From Bacillota bacterium (lineage in GTDB: Bacteria; Bacillota_E; Sulfobacillia; Sulfobacillales; Sulfobacillaceae), in NCBI GenBank assembly GCA_021820645.1, contig JAKADJ010000144.1, forward strand, positions 1 through 6,141: 6,141 nucleotides of DNA. Reading direction: 5' to 3'. Under the pieces are notes generated by a model that was not told the origin of the DNA, did no database searches, and saw only the letters and a program-made list of their open reading frames with translations. Made by a program: the position numbers and the translations under genes. Positions 1 to 4,829 of the stretch are shown here, one piece after another. Every line of letters starts with the position of its first letter. Position 1 is the stretch's first letter.

Positions 1-108
1 ATAGTGGGGATTCGCGACCAAAGCCTCATACACCATGCGCCCACTAGCCAGCGACACCTCATGTTCCGTCGAGGGTCCTCCCATCATCACGATGACGTTA
101 ATAGCCAT
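1..108 (-). CDS. ddl: D-alanine--D-alanine ligase, N-terminal fragment running off the left edge
   Basis: Cytoplasmic ATP-grasp ligase that joins two D-alanines for the peptidoglycan stem peptide. Only the first 36 codons are present, open to the window edge. The translation begins MAINVIVMMGGPSTEHEVSL, which has the hydrophobic first strand, the GG turn and the EHEVSLxSG signature typical of the Ddl N-terminal domain. The Glu at residue 15 is at the same position as the catalytic Glu15 of E. coli DdlB (family knowledge). The ATG at 106-108 is the natural start: the motif would begin at the usual distance from it. A run of seven G (complement of 120-126) lies about 11 nt upstream as a weak ribosome binding site. 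A TACAAT box (complement of 154-159) might be a -10 element, but I see no convincing -35. Missing: the central and ATP-grasp domains, which lie outside the window. Confidence 0.87.
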   Translation of the reverse strand, partial: MAINVIVMMGGPSTEHEVSLASGRMVYEALVANPHY

Positions 109-137
109 AAATTTTTGGTCCCCCCCACAAAAGTGCA

Positions 138-404
138 TTACGCGGCCCATCCTATTGTATCGATCTCTAGGTCATTCCGCATCAAACCGGTATGGCTCAC
201 GACCATCAGGCTCGCAAGGCCGATGGTCGCCAACATGGATCCCAGCCACCGGTGATGATGATGTTGAGAAAGGTCCGCAACCCCACACCGGCTACGAAAG
301 ACGCCAATGGCTGCACGACCAATCCTGTCTACATCCCTCCCGACCGCAGTAGGATTCGACCAAAACCTGGCAGGGGGCATAGAGCCCTGTGTCATCATAT
401 TCAA
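138..404 (-). CDS. Doubtful small ORF with one hydrophobic segment, just upstream of ddl
   Basis: An 88-codon frame from a TTG (an internal ATG at 234-236 would give a 32-residue product), ending in TAA 29 nt before the ddl start. The C-terminal third contains a hydrophobic stretch (MLATIGLASLMVV) followed by a polar tail (RNDLEIDT). The N-terminal two thirds are not protein-like to my eye and contain four consecutive His. No Shine-Dalgarno is visible at the TTG. The neighbouring minus frame (206-328) is also hydrophobic (LRTFLNIIITGG), so the two could be parts of one frameshifted two-helix membrane protein. I do not recognise a family. It may equally be non-coding, because an 11-bp inverted repeat (200-229) lies under the hydrophobic part. 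Confidence 0.2.
   Translation of the reverse strand: MNMMTQGSMPPARFWSNPTAVGRDVDRIGRAAIGVFRSRCGVADLSQHHHHRWLGSMLATIGLASLMVVSHTGLMRNDLEIDTIGWAA
200..229. repeat. Inverted repeat, 11 bp with one bulged base
   Basis: CGACCATC (200-207) pairs with GATGGTCG (222-229). Past one bulged A (208), GGC (209-211) pairs with GCC (219-221), leaving a 7-nt loop. Neither strand has a T-run after the hairpin, so it is not a classical intrinsic terminator. On the minus strand it lies about 90 nt upstream of the ddl start, where it could fold in a leader RNA. It also coincides with the hydrophobic part of a doubtful small ORF. Confidence 0.5.
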
Positions 405-498
405 GCCATTCGGAACGTATGCGGACTTTTTATGGGGCAGGAGCCGTCGGAGTAAAAATTATTCCCGTTAGCGCATGGAACACCTTAAGCTAAGCCGA

Positions 499-551
499 TT
501 GACACCGTGTACGTCCTACACCCTGTTGGCGGTGTCCACCGGACAGCAGGG
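499..551. repeat. Nested inverted repeats, possible structured RNA
   Basis: GACACC (501-506) pairs with GGTGTC (531-536). Directly inside, GTGTA (507-511) pairs with TACAC (517-521) around a 5-nt loop, leaving a 9-nt single-stranded segment (522-530). The 3' part can fold alternatively: CTGT (523-526) with ACAG (543-546), enclosing CGGT (530-533) with ACCG (538-541). Two mutually exclusive folds in about 50 nt is what switching leaders look like, but I cannot match it to a known riboswitch or T-box, and the pairing could be chance. Confidence 0.3.
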
Positions 552-782
552 ACCGTCAACCCATGACACTAGGGCATACGTCCCGTCTCAGTGTTCAGAC
601 TTCGCATCGAAAAAACCGCACTGTCAGTACTAGCCGACCCGATCGGGCGATCTGGGAGACCAGCATGAATGGTGCGACGGACCGACTCAGTGTTGGATGG
701 GCGCTGCACGACTCCGTTACGGGATGATTTATTCATCACACCAGATCTCGCGAACCCGACAAACGTTCTCAGCCGGGATCAT

Positions 783-810
783 AAAAAGCCCCGCCGAAGC
801 GGGGCTTTTT
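783..810 (-). terminator. Intrinsic terminator after rplA
   Basis: A perfect 12-bp inverted repeat: the arms AAAAAGCCCCGC (783-794) and GCGGGGCTTTTT (799-810) flank four bases. Read on the minus strand it is a GCCCCGC stem closed by a C(UUCG)G tetraloop, an especially stable loop, followed by five T. It begins 5 nt past the rplA stop codon, so it ends the rpmG-rplA transcript. The A-run on the other side makes it symmetrical, so it could also stop transcription arriving from the left. Confidence 0.95.
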
Positions 811-815
811 ATGCT

Positions 816-1520
816 CTACGCCACGATAACTTTTTGAGCCGCGGCGGGATTAACCCGAATTCCCGGTCCCATTGTCGTAGATACTGTCACCGTCTGCACA
901 TAGGTACCCTTTTGTCCGGTTGGTTTGGCTTTCACCAACGCATCCACCAACACCGAGAGATTTTCGGCCAAGGCTTCTGCTGTGAAGTTTACTTTCCCAA
1001 TCGGAGCATGGACAATTCCCGCTTTTTCGGTACGGAATTCAATCTTCCCGGCCTTAATCTCCTCTAAGGCGTTTTTCACGTCAAAGGTCACCGTTCCCGT
1101 CTTCGGGTTAGGCATGAGACCCCGAGGACCAAGAATTTTACCCAGTCGGCCGACCAGCGCCATCATATCCGGCGTAGCCACTGCCACGTCGAAGTCGGTC
1201 CAGCCTTGTTGAATGCGTTCTGCCAGGTCTTCTGCTCCGACGAATTCAGCCCCAGCTTCTTCCGCCTCTTTAGCTTTATCGCCTTTGGCAAATACCACCA
1301 CGCGAGACACTTTACCGGTTCCATGGGGTAATACCACAGCCCCACGCACGACCTGGTCCGAGTGCCGAGGATCCACACCCAAACGAATGGCGACTTCCAC
1401 TGTTTCAACAAATTTAGCTCTCGCGAGCTCCTTAGCAAGATTCATCGCATCCAGAGGATCGTAAAGTTTCCCGACCTCCACTTGTTTACTCACATCACGA
1501 TACGTTTTTCCCCGAAACAA
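816..1520 (-). CDS. rplA: Large ribosomal subunit protein L1 (uL1)
   Basis: Binds 23S rRNA at the mobile L1 stalk near the E site. In many bacteria it also represses translation of its own operon. The product is 234 residues, close to the usual length of about 230. Visible family motifs are LYDPLDA (19-25), [13 protein letters not shown] (58-70) and the L1 signature [17 protein letters not shown] (126-142). The start is a TTG at 1518-1520, chosen because a full AAGGAGG lies 8 nt upstream. Extending to the next in-frame TTG at 1565 adds 15 residues ([10 protein letters not shown]...) that would translate through that ribosome binding site and do not resemble L1. The gene follows rplK by 48 nt and is the last gene of the operon, with the terminator immediately after. 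Identity is certain; the TTG start is well supported. Confidence 0.98.
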   Translation of the reverse strand: MFRGKTYRDVSKQVEVGKLYDPLDAMNLAKELARAKFVETVEVAIRLGVDPRHSDQVVRGAVVLPHGTGKVSRVVVFAKGDKAKEAEEAGAEFVGAEDLAERIQQGWTDFDVAVATPDMMALVGRLGKILGPRGLMPNPKTGTVTFDVKNALEEIKAGKIEFRTEKAGIVHAPIGKVNFTAEALAENLSVLVDALVKAKPTGQKGTYVQTVTVSTTMGPGIRVNPAAAQKVIVA

Positions 1521-1528
1521 TCTAAAAA

Positions 1529-1535
1529 CCTCCTT
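1529..1535 (-). promoter_or_regulatory. Ribosome binding site of rplA, fixes a TTG start
   Basis: AAGGAGG on the minus strand (CCTCCTT on plus) is a full Shine-Dalgarno match, 8 nt before the TTG at 1518-1520. No ATG or GTG lies at a suitable distance in the rplA frame. Confidence 0.9.
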
Positions 1536-1568
1536 GTGGTTCTGTCGGCATAGGCCTCCCACCAAGCT

Positions 1569-1994
1569 TTAGTCGGCGATCTCGACTCCCATACTGCGTG
1601 CGGTGCCTTCGATCATTTTCATCGCTGCCTCAAGCGTCGTAGCATTGAGGTCAGGCATTTTAAGTTCAGCAATTTCGCGTACCTTATCACGCGGCAACTT
1701 GCCTACTTTCTTGGTGTTCGGGGTGGGTGACGCGGTTTCCAAACCGATAGCCTTTTTAATCAAAACAGCCGCAGGCGGCGTCTTCGTTACAAACGTAAAG
1801 GACCGATCTTCGAACACGGTGATTTCCACCGGGATAATCAGTCCCACCTGGCTCGCCGTGCGCTCATTGTACTCTTTGACAAACGCCATGATATTCACAC
1901 CGTGTTGTCCTAGTGCAGGTCCCACCGGCGGTGCAGGTGTTGCCTTGCCTGCCGGTATCTGGAGTTTGATCACTCCGGTTACTTTCTTCGGCAC
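1569..1994 (-). CDS. rplK: Large ribosomal subunit protein L11 (uL11)
   Basis: Binds the GTPase-associated centre of 23S rRNA, where it affects elongation-factor action and, in many bacteria, the stringent response. It has 141 residues, the standard length. The N-terminal domain contains the proline-rich segment [19 protein letters not shown] (20-38), where thiostrepton binds in the family. The C-terminal RNA-binding domain (about 72-141) carries [12 protein letters not shown] (71-82) and the terminal helix ending [10 protein letters not shown]. The start is GTG (1992-1994), giving [16 protein letters not shown] sits 6 nt upstream. The gene lies 41 nt after nusG and 48 nt before rplA, the common nusG-rplK-rplA order. 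A possible hairpin covers its ribosome binding site. Confidence 0.98.
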   Translation of the reverse strand: MPKKVTGVIKLQIPAGKATPAPPVGPALGQHGVNIMAFVKEYNERTASQVGLIIPVEITVFEDRSFTFVTKTPPAAVLIKKAIGLETASPTPNTKKVGKLPRDKVREIAELKMPDLNATTLEAAMKMIEGTARSMGVEIAD

Positions 1995-2002
1995 TGTTTT
2001 CC

Positions 2003-2033
2003 CTCATTTCTTTCGCTCTCCGGCTGAAGTGAG
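2003..2033 (-). promoter_or_regulatory. Possible leader hairpin over the rplK ribosome binding site
   Basis: On the minus strand CUCACUUC (2033-2026) can pair with GAAAUGAG (2010-2003), with one C-A mismatch and a 15-nt loop. The 3' arm overlaps the start of the rplK Shine-Dalgarno (UGAGGG). L1 represses its own operon in several bacteria by binding the mRNA near rplK, so this is a place where such a site could lie. I did not see a clear match to the L1 target in 23S rRNA. The stem is short and could be chance. Confidence 0.25.
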
Positions 2034-2035
2034 AC

Positions 2036-2566
2036 TCACTCCATTTCGGTCACTTGCGCAAAATCAACTTCAAGCGGAGTTTCTCGGCCAAACATCGAGA
2101 CGGTCAAACGTACTTTGCCCCGATCCAAAAGAATTTCCTCAATTTTCCCAGAAAATCCCTCAAAGGGCCCTTCGGTCACGGTGACTTCTTGACCCACAGC
2201 CAAATTTATCCGAGGCAACTCTGGCACCCCAGATAGGTCGCTGCCTAAAATCATGCGCACCTCGTGATCCAAGAGGGGAATCGGTCGAGTCCCAGACCCC
2301 ACGAATCCTGTGACACCGGGCGTGTTACGCACCACGTACCAGGAATCGTCGGTCATGATCATCTCCACCATCACGTAGCCCGGGAACACTTTCTTCTTCA
2401 CGAGCTTCTTTTTGCCGTCTTTTACTTCAATCTCTTCTTCCATGGGCACCATTATGCGGAAAATCTTATCCTGCATGTCCATGGATTCCACACGCCGCTC
2501 TAAATTCGCCTTAACCTTGTTCTCGTACCCAGAGTAGGTGTGGATCACAAACCATCCTGTCTCCAC
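2036..2566 (-). CDS. nusG: Transcription elongation/termination factor NusG
   Basis: Binds the clamp of RNA polymerase to alter pausing and couples transcription to Rho or to the ribosome. The product is 176 residues, standard for the family. The NGN domain (about 1-115) opens with WFVIHTYSGYENKVKANL (5-22) and contains VFPGYVMVEM (60-69) and NTPGVTGFVG (81-90). The C-terminal KOW domain (about 124-176) has VGQEVTVTEGPFEGFSG (124-140) and the VSMFGRETPLEV strand region. The start is the GTG at 2564-2566, because GGGAAGG lies 11 nt upstream and the product then begins right at the conserved motif. A TTG at 2623 would add 19 residues (MERLDPWLGAF...) that are foreign to NusG and would begin directly after the secE stop. 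The gene lies 57 nt after secE and 41 nt before rplK. Confidence 0.97.
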   Translation of the reverse strand: METGWFVIHTYSGYENKVKANLERRVESMDMQDKIFRIMVPMEEEIEVKDGKKKLVKKKVFPGYVMVEMIMTDDSWYVVRNTPGVTGFVGSGTRPIPLLDHEVRMILGSDLSGVPELPRINLAVGQEVTVTEGPFEGFSGKIEEILLDRGKVRLTVSMFGRETPLEVDFAQVTEME

Positions 2567-2577
2567 TCTTAAAGCCG

Positions 2578-2584
2578 CCTTCCC
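2578..2584 (-). promoter_or_regulatory. Ribosome binding site of nusG, fixes a GTG start
   Basis: GGGAAGG on the minus strand, 11 nt before the GTG at 2564-2566. It is a moderate Shine-Dalgarno match, but it places the start exactly at the conserved NusG N-terminus. Confidence 0.65.
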
Positions 2585-2623
2585 ACATAAAAATGCGCCA
2601 AGCCAGGGGTCGAGGCGCTCCAA

Positions 2624-2851
2624 TCAGCGGATAAAATGGTTCAGCCCTAGGTTGAATATTGCGTCGAGACCGGCGATGAGTAGCGCTATCAGCAAAGAGA
2701 ACCCCACAACAAACCCGGTGTACGACAGGGTTTGTTTTGGAGTCGGCCAAACTACTTTTTTCAGTTCGGTCCGGACCTCCCGGAAATACTTCCGAGACTT
2801 TGCCCCACTGGATAGTGTGGTGTTACCCTTGGCTTCCATCAGTTTCCCCAT
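2624..2851 (-). CDS. secE: Preprotein translocase subunit SecE
   Basis: Small essential partner of SecY in the membrane protein-export channel. The product has 75 residues, within the usual range for the single-helix Gram-positive form. After a polar N-terminus comes the conserved amphipathic stretch FREVRTELKKVVWPTPKQT (23-41), the SecE hallmark. One transmembrane helix follows (about 43-66, with GFSLLIALLIAGLDAIF). The ATG at 2849-2851 is preceded by AGGTGAAGG, with AAGG about 9 nt away. An alternative ATG four codons later has no better site. It sits 27 nt after rpmG and 57 nt before the nusG GTG, in the classic rpmG-secE-nusG order. Confidence 0.96.
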   Translation of the reverse strand: MGKLMEAKGNTTLSSGAKSRKYFREVRTELKKVVWPTPKQTLSYTGFVVGFSLLIALLIAGLDAIFNLGLNHFIR

Positions 2852-2878
2852 TTCCGCTTGCCTTCACCTACTATACCG

Positions 2879-3028
2879 TTATCGCGTTTCGCGATGCGTC
2901 GTATGGGTTCGGCACCAACGGCAGTACTTCCGACGCTCTAATCGGTTCGGATCATTCTTCTTGTTTTTTGTGGTTGTGTAGTTGCGACGTTTGCAATCTC
3001 CACAGGCCAATGTAATAATCGTACGCAT
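2879..3028 (-). CDS. rpmG: Large ribosomal subunit protein L33 (bL33), zinc-binding form
   Basis: Small basic protein of the 50S subunit near the E site. The product has 49 residues, the normal length, starting [20 protein letters not shown]. Two CxxC pairs (Cys9, Cys12 and Cys36, Cys39) form a zinc ribbon, which marks the C+ (zinc-dependent) paralogue type. Other family marks are the Asn/Lys-rich [11 protein letters not shown] (21-31) and the [19 protein letters not shown]-terminus. The ATG at 3026-3028 has GGGAGG 10 nt upstream (complement of 3039-3044). It is the first gene of the operon, directly behind the promoter at 3058-3086. A zinc-independent C- paralogue, common in Firmicutes, is not in this window. 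Confidence 0.97.
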   Translation of the reverse strand: MRTIITLACGDCKRRNYTTTKNKKNDPNRLERRKYCRWCRTHTTHRETR

Positions 3029-3057
3029 GTGTCGCTAACCTCCCGTCATGCGCAAGG

Positions 3058-3086
3058 ATTCTAGCATATTGCTTACGAAGTGTCAA
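3058..3086 (-). promoter_or_regulatory. Sigma-A promoter of the rpmG-secE-nusG-rplK-rplA operon
   Basis: On the minus strand the -35 box TTGACA (3081-3086) is a perfect consensus and the -10 box TAGAAT (3058-3063) has one mismatch. The spacer is the optimal 17 nt, and a TG at the extended -10 position (TGC, 3064-3066) precedes the -10 box. The expected transcription start is near 3050-3051, giving a leader of about 22 nt before the rpmG ATG. The tandem repeat GAAACAT GAAACAT (3094-3107) lies just upstream of the -35, where an UP element would sit. Confidence 0.88.
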
Positions 3087-3151
3087 TTGCTCGATGTTTC
3101 ATGTTTCAGGGTGTCCCTCACCATGACGAACATCCTGCGCGCCAAATTCTA

Positions 3152-3164
3152 TGACAATTTGTCA
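3152..3164. promoter_or_regulatory. Small palindrome in the cbbX-rpmG gap, possible operator
   Basis: TGACAA-T-TTGTCA is a perfect 6-bp inverted repeat around one base, about 66 bp upstream of the -35 of the rpmG promoter and 60 bp after the cbbX stop. Size and symmetry fit a dimeric repressor or activator site, but no second copy was found in the window and no regulator can be named. Confidence 0.25.
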
Positions 3165-3223
3165 CCCCAGGCGTATCACATGCCCCGTAGTCACCCAAAA
3201 TCGCCACGGCTTCTCCGAGGACC

Positions 3224-4105
3224 TTAGGCTAGCGACGTGTGAAAGACACGGCTCGCCAGGATATCTTCTGACTCGATCGTCATCAGTGCCTCACGAGTCA
3301 CCCGACCTCCTTGTGCAAAGAGTCGGGCCGCCTGCCGTAATCGAGCTCGATCTAATGCATTCCGAATGCTCCGGGCATTGGCGAAGTCCGGCTGGTGCAC
3401 GCGGCGGTCAATATATTGCTCCATGGCCTCGTGGGCCTCGTCGCTCAACACATAGTGCTGTTGGGCTAGCATTAAATCGCCTATTTTCAGTAGTTCTGCT
3501 GGCGCATAATCGGGAAATTCAACATGATGGGCCACCCGTGAGCGAAATCCGGGGTTGGATTGGAAAAATTGATGCATGCGATCTTGATATCCCGCGAGGA
3601 TCACGACCAAATCATCGCGTTGGTTTTCCATCACCTGCAACAAAATTTCTATGGTTTCTTGTCCGTAATCCCGCTCATTTTCTTGTCGAAATAAGTAATA
3701 GGCTTCGTCGATGAAGAGCACGCCGCCCATCGCCCGTTTCAACACGTCTTTAGTTTTAGGTGCCGTGTGTCCAATATATTGGCCCACAAGGTCATCTCGG
3801 GTCACGGCCACCATATGACCCTTGCGACAATATCCTAACCGATGGAGAATTTCTGCCATCCGAAGCGCCACCGTGGTCTTGCCAGTTCCCGGGTTTCCTG
3901 TAAATGACATGTGCAGCGATGGTGGATCCGCAGCTAATCCCAGATTGCGCCGTAATTTATCCACCAACAAGAGCGCAGCAATTTCCCGGATCCGTCCCTT
4001 GACGGGTTCGAGCCCAATCAATTCCCGGTCCAGTTGAGCAATCACATCCATCACCTGGGTTTCTTGCAACACCTCATTAAAATCCACGGTTTCTCCTGTC
4101 ATCAT
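3224..4105 (-). CDS. cbbX: CbbX, AAA+ Rubisco activase of the red type
   Basis: ATP-driven remodelling ring that pulls on the C-terminus of red-type (form IC/ID) Rubisco large subunit to release inhibitory sugar phosphates. The product has 293 residues, close to family length. Motifs in order: Walker A GNPGTGKT (70-77), pore loop [11 protein letters not shown] (109-119) with the CbbX-specific YIGHT, Walker [12 protein letters not shown] (128-138), [18 protein letters not shown] (144-161), sensor 1 region [11 protein letters not shown] (167-177), arginine finger region FRSR (187-190), and sensor 2 helix with [17 protein letters not shown] (243-259). The ATG at 4103-4105 is preceded by AAGGAG 8 nt away; a second ATG follows directly. 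It is 18 nt after rpe and last in the cassette. In the family, ribulose-1,5-bisphosphate (the Prk product) acts as allosteric activator. Its presence implies a red-type Rubisco elsewhere in the genome. Confidence 0.95.
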   Translation of the reverse strand: MMTGETVDFNEVLQETQVMDVIAQLDRELIGLEPVKGRIREIAALLLVDKLRRNLGLAADPPSLHMSFTGNPGTGKTTVALRMAEILHRLGYCRKGHMVAVTRDDLVGQYIGHTAPKTKDVLKRAMGGVLFIDEAYYLFRQENERDYGQETIEILLQVMENQRDDLVVILAGYQDRMHQFFQSNPGFRSRVAHHVEFPDYAPAELLKIGDLMLAQQHYVLSDEAHEAMEQYIDRRVHQPDFANARSIRNALDRARLRQAARLFAQGGRVTREALMTIESEDILASRVFHTSLA

Positions 4106-4123
4106 TCATCAGGCTCCTTCCGA

Positions 4124-4813
4124 CTAGGACGGAAACATCGTCTGGTGTTCGAGTACCATAGAGCGAATATCGCGTATCTTTGCTCCCCGATCCGGTGCGC
4201 CAAAGACGGCACTGCCCGCCACGAAAATATTGGCTCCGGCTTCACTCATGAGGGCCCCCGTATCTGGATTAATCCCACCATCCACTTCAATCAACACGTC
4301 GGCATGTCCGGTCCGGTCCAACCACTCACGTAGTTTGCGTACTTTGGCCACCGTAGCTGGGATGAAAGTCTGGCCCCCAAATCCCGGATTCACGGTCATA
4401 ATCAAGACGAAATCCAGGTCGTCGAGTACGTATTCCAAGACGTCAAGGGGGGTCGAGGGATTCAAGGCCAACCCCGCCTTAACGCGCCCTTGTCGGATCA
4501 GTTGCAACGTCCGATGGATGTGGGGTGTGGCTTCCGCATGAAACGAGATACTGGCCGCCCCTGCTTCGATAAAGGCCGGAATATACACTTCTGGTGACAC
4601 GATCATGAGGTGACAGTCCAATGGCGCCGTTTGCATCCGATGGAGCCATTCGACTACCATGGGTCCCATCGTAATGTTGGGAACGAATTGGCCATCCATG
4701 ATATCGACATGGATCCAATCCGCGCCTTGGCTGACCACATCTTGAACCTCTCGGCCCAATTGGGTAAAATCCGCGGATAAAATCGATGGAGCAATGAGTC
4801 GTGGTTGCGACAT
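4124..4813 (-). CDS. rpe: Ribulose-phosphate 3-epimerase
   Basis: TIM-barrel enzyme interconverting xylulose-5-phosphate and ribulose-5-phosphate in the Calvin cycle and pentose phosphate pathway; here it would supply Prk with substrate. The product has 229 residues, normal length. It begins with IAPSILSADF (7-16). The metal-binding and catalytic set is visible: His35 and Asp37 in WIHVDIMDGQFVPNIT (33-48), His68 in DCHLM, and Asp178 in EVDGGINPDT (176-185). The phosphate-binding NPGFGGQ (142-148) and the late-barrel glycine AGSAVFG (199-205) are intact, so the enzyme should be active. The ATG at 4811-4813 has AGGAGGG about 5 nt upstream. It begins 16 nt after the prk stop. The organism may have another copy for the oxidative pentose pathway, in which case this would be the Calvin-dedicated one. 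Confidence 0.96.
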   Translation of the reverse strand: MSQPRLIAPSILSADFTQLGREVQDVVSQGADWIHVDIMDGQFVPNITMGPMVVEWLHRMQTAPLDCHLMIVSPEVYIPAFIEAGAASISFHAEATPHIHRTLQLIRQGRVKAGLALNPSTPLDVLEYVLDDLDFVLIMTVNPGFGGQTFIPATVAKVRKLREWLDRTGHADVLIEVDGGINPDTGALMSEAGANIFVAGSAVFGAPDRGAKIRDIRSMVLEHQTMFPS

Positions 4814-4829
4814 CCGAACCCTCCTAATC

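Larger units (their letters stand above)
109..782. other. Intergenic region between ddl and the rplA terminator; no gene recognised
   Basis: About 670 bp in which I recognise no protein family. Several short frames are open on both strands. On the minus strand these include 569-736 (55 codons from ATG, rich in Ser, Thr and Arg), 292-429 (no usual start codon), 206-328 and 138-404. None has a good ribosome binding site. rplJ and rplL, expected after rplA in many bacteria, are absent. The region holds two inverted-repeat structures (200-229 and 499-551), a 10-bp palindrome CCCGATCGGG (638-647) and an imperfect 18-bp direct repeat (578-595 and 677-694, 15 of 18 identical). No promoter with both boxes was found. 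It may be a long leader for ddl, a decayed gene, or plain spacer. Confidence 0.6.

Noticed and set aside
4..455. Three overlapping plus-strand ORFs of 83-105 codons
   Set aside because: They overlap each other, lack ribosome binding sites, have no family resemblance, and the first two cover the antisense of ddl.
499..530. TTGACA at 499-504 on plus as a promoter
   Set aside because: No acceptable -10 box at 16-18 nt spacing, and no plus-strand gene downstream before the terminator.
480..551. T-box leader suggested by AGGGTG on the minus strand
   Set aside because: The rest of the T-box sequence (GGNACCGCG) is absent, and no specifier stem or following terminator was seen.
669..1067. Plus-strand ORF of 132 codons
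   Set aside because: It runs through the rplA terminator and antisense across rplA; its sequence is the shadow of a certain gene.
1603..2184. Plus-strand ORF of 193 codons
   Set aside because: Antisense to rplK and nusG, both of which are unmistakable by motif and length.
2036..2623. nusG starting from TTG at 2623
   Set aside because: The extra 19 residues do not resemble NusG, whereas a GTG with a ribosome binding site sits at the conserved N-terminus.
3134..3222. Short minus-strand frame just after cbbX (starts MAILGDYGACDTPG from a GTG, 29 residues)
   Set aside because: It looks protein-like and has a weak GGAG upstream, but it is very short, the GTG start is speculative, and cbbX already ends at its usual C-terminal motif, so a frameshifted extension is not needed.
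3151..3714. Plus-strand ORF of 187 codons
   Set aside because: Almost wholly antisense to cbbX; no ribosome binding site and no recognisable motif.
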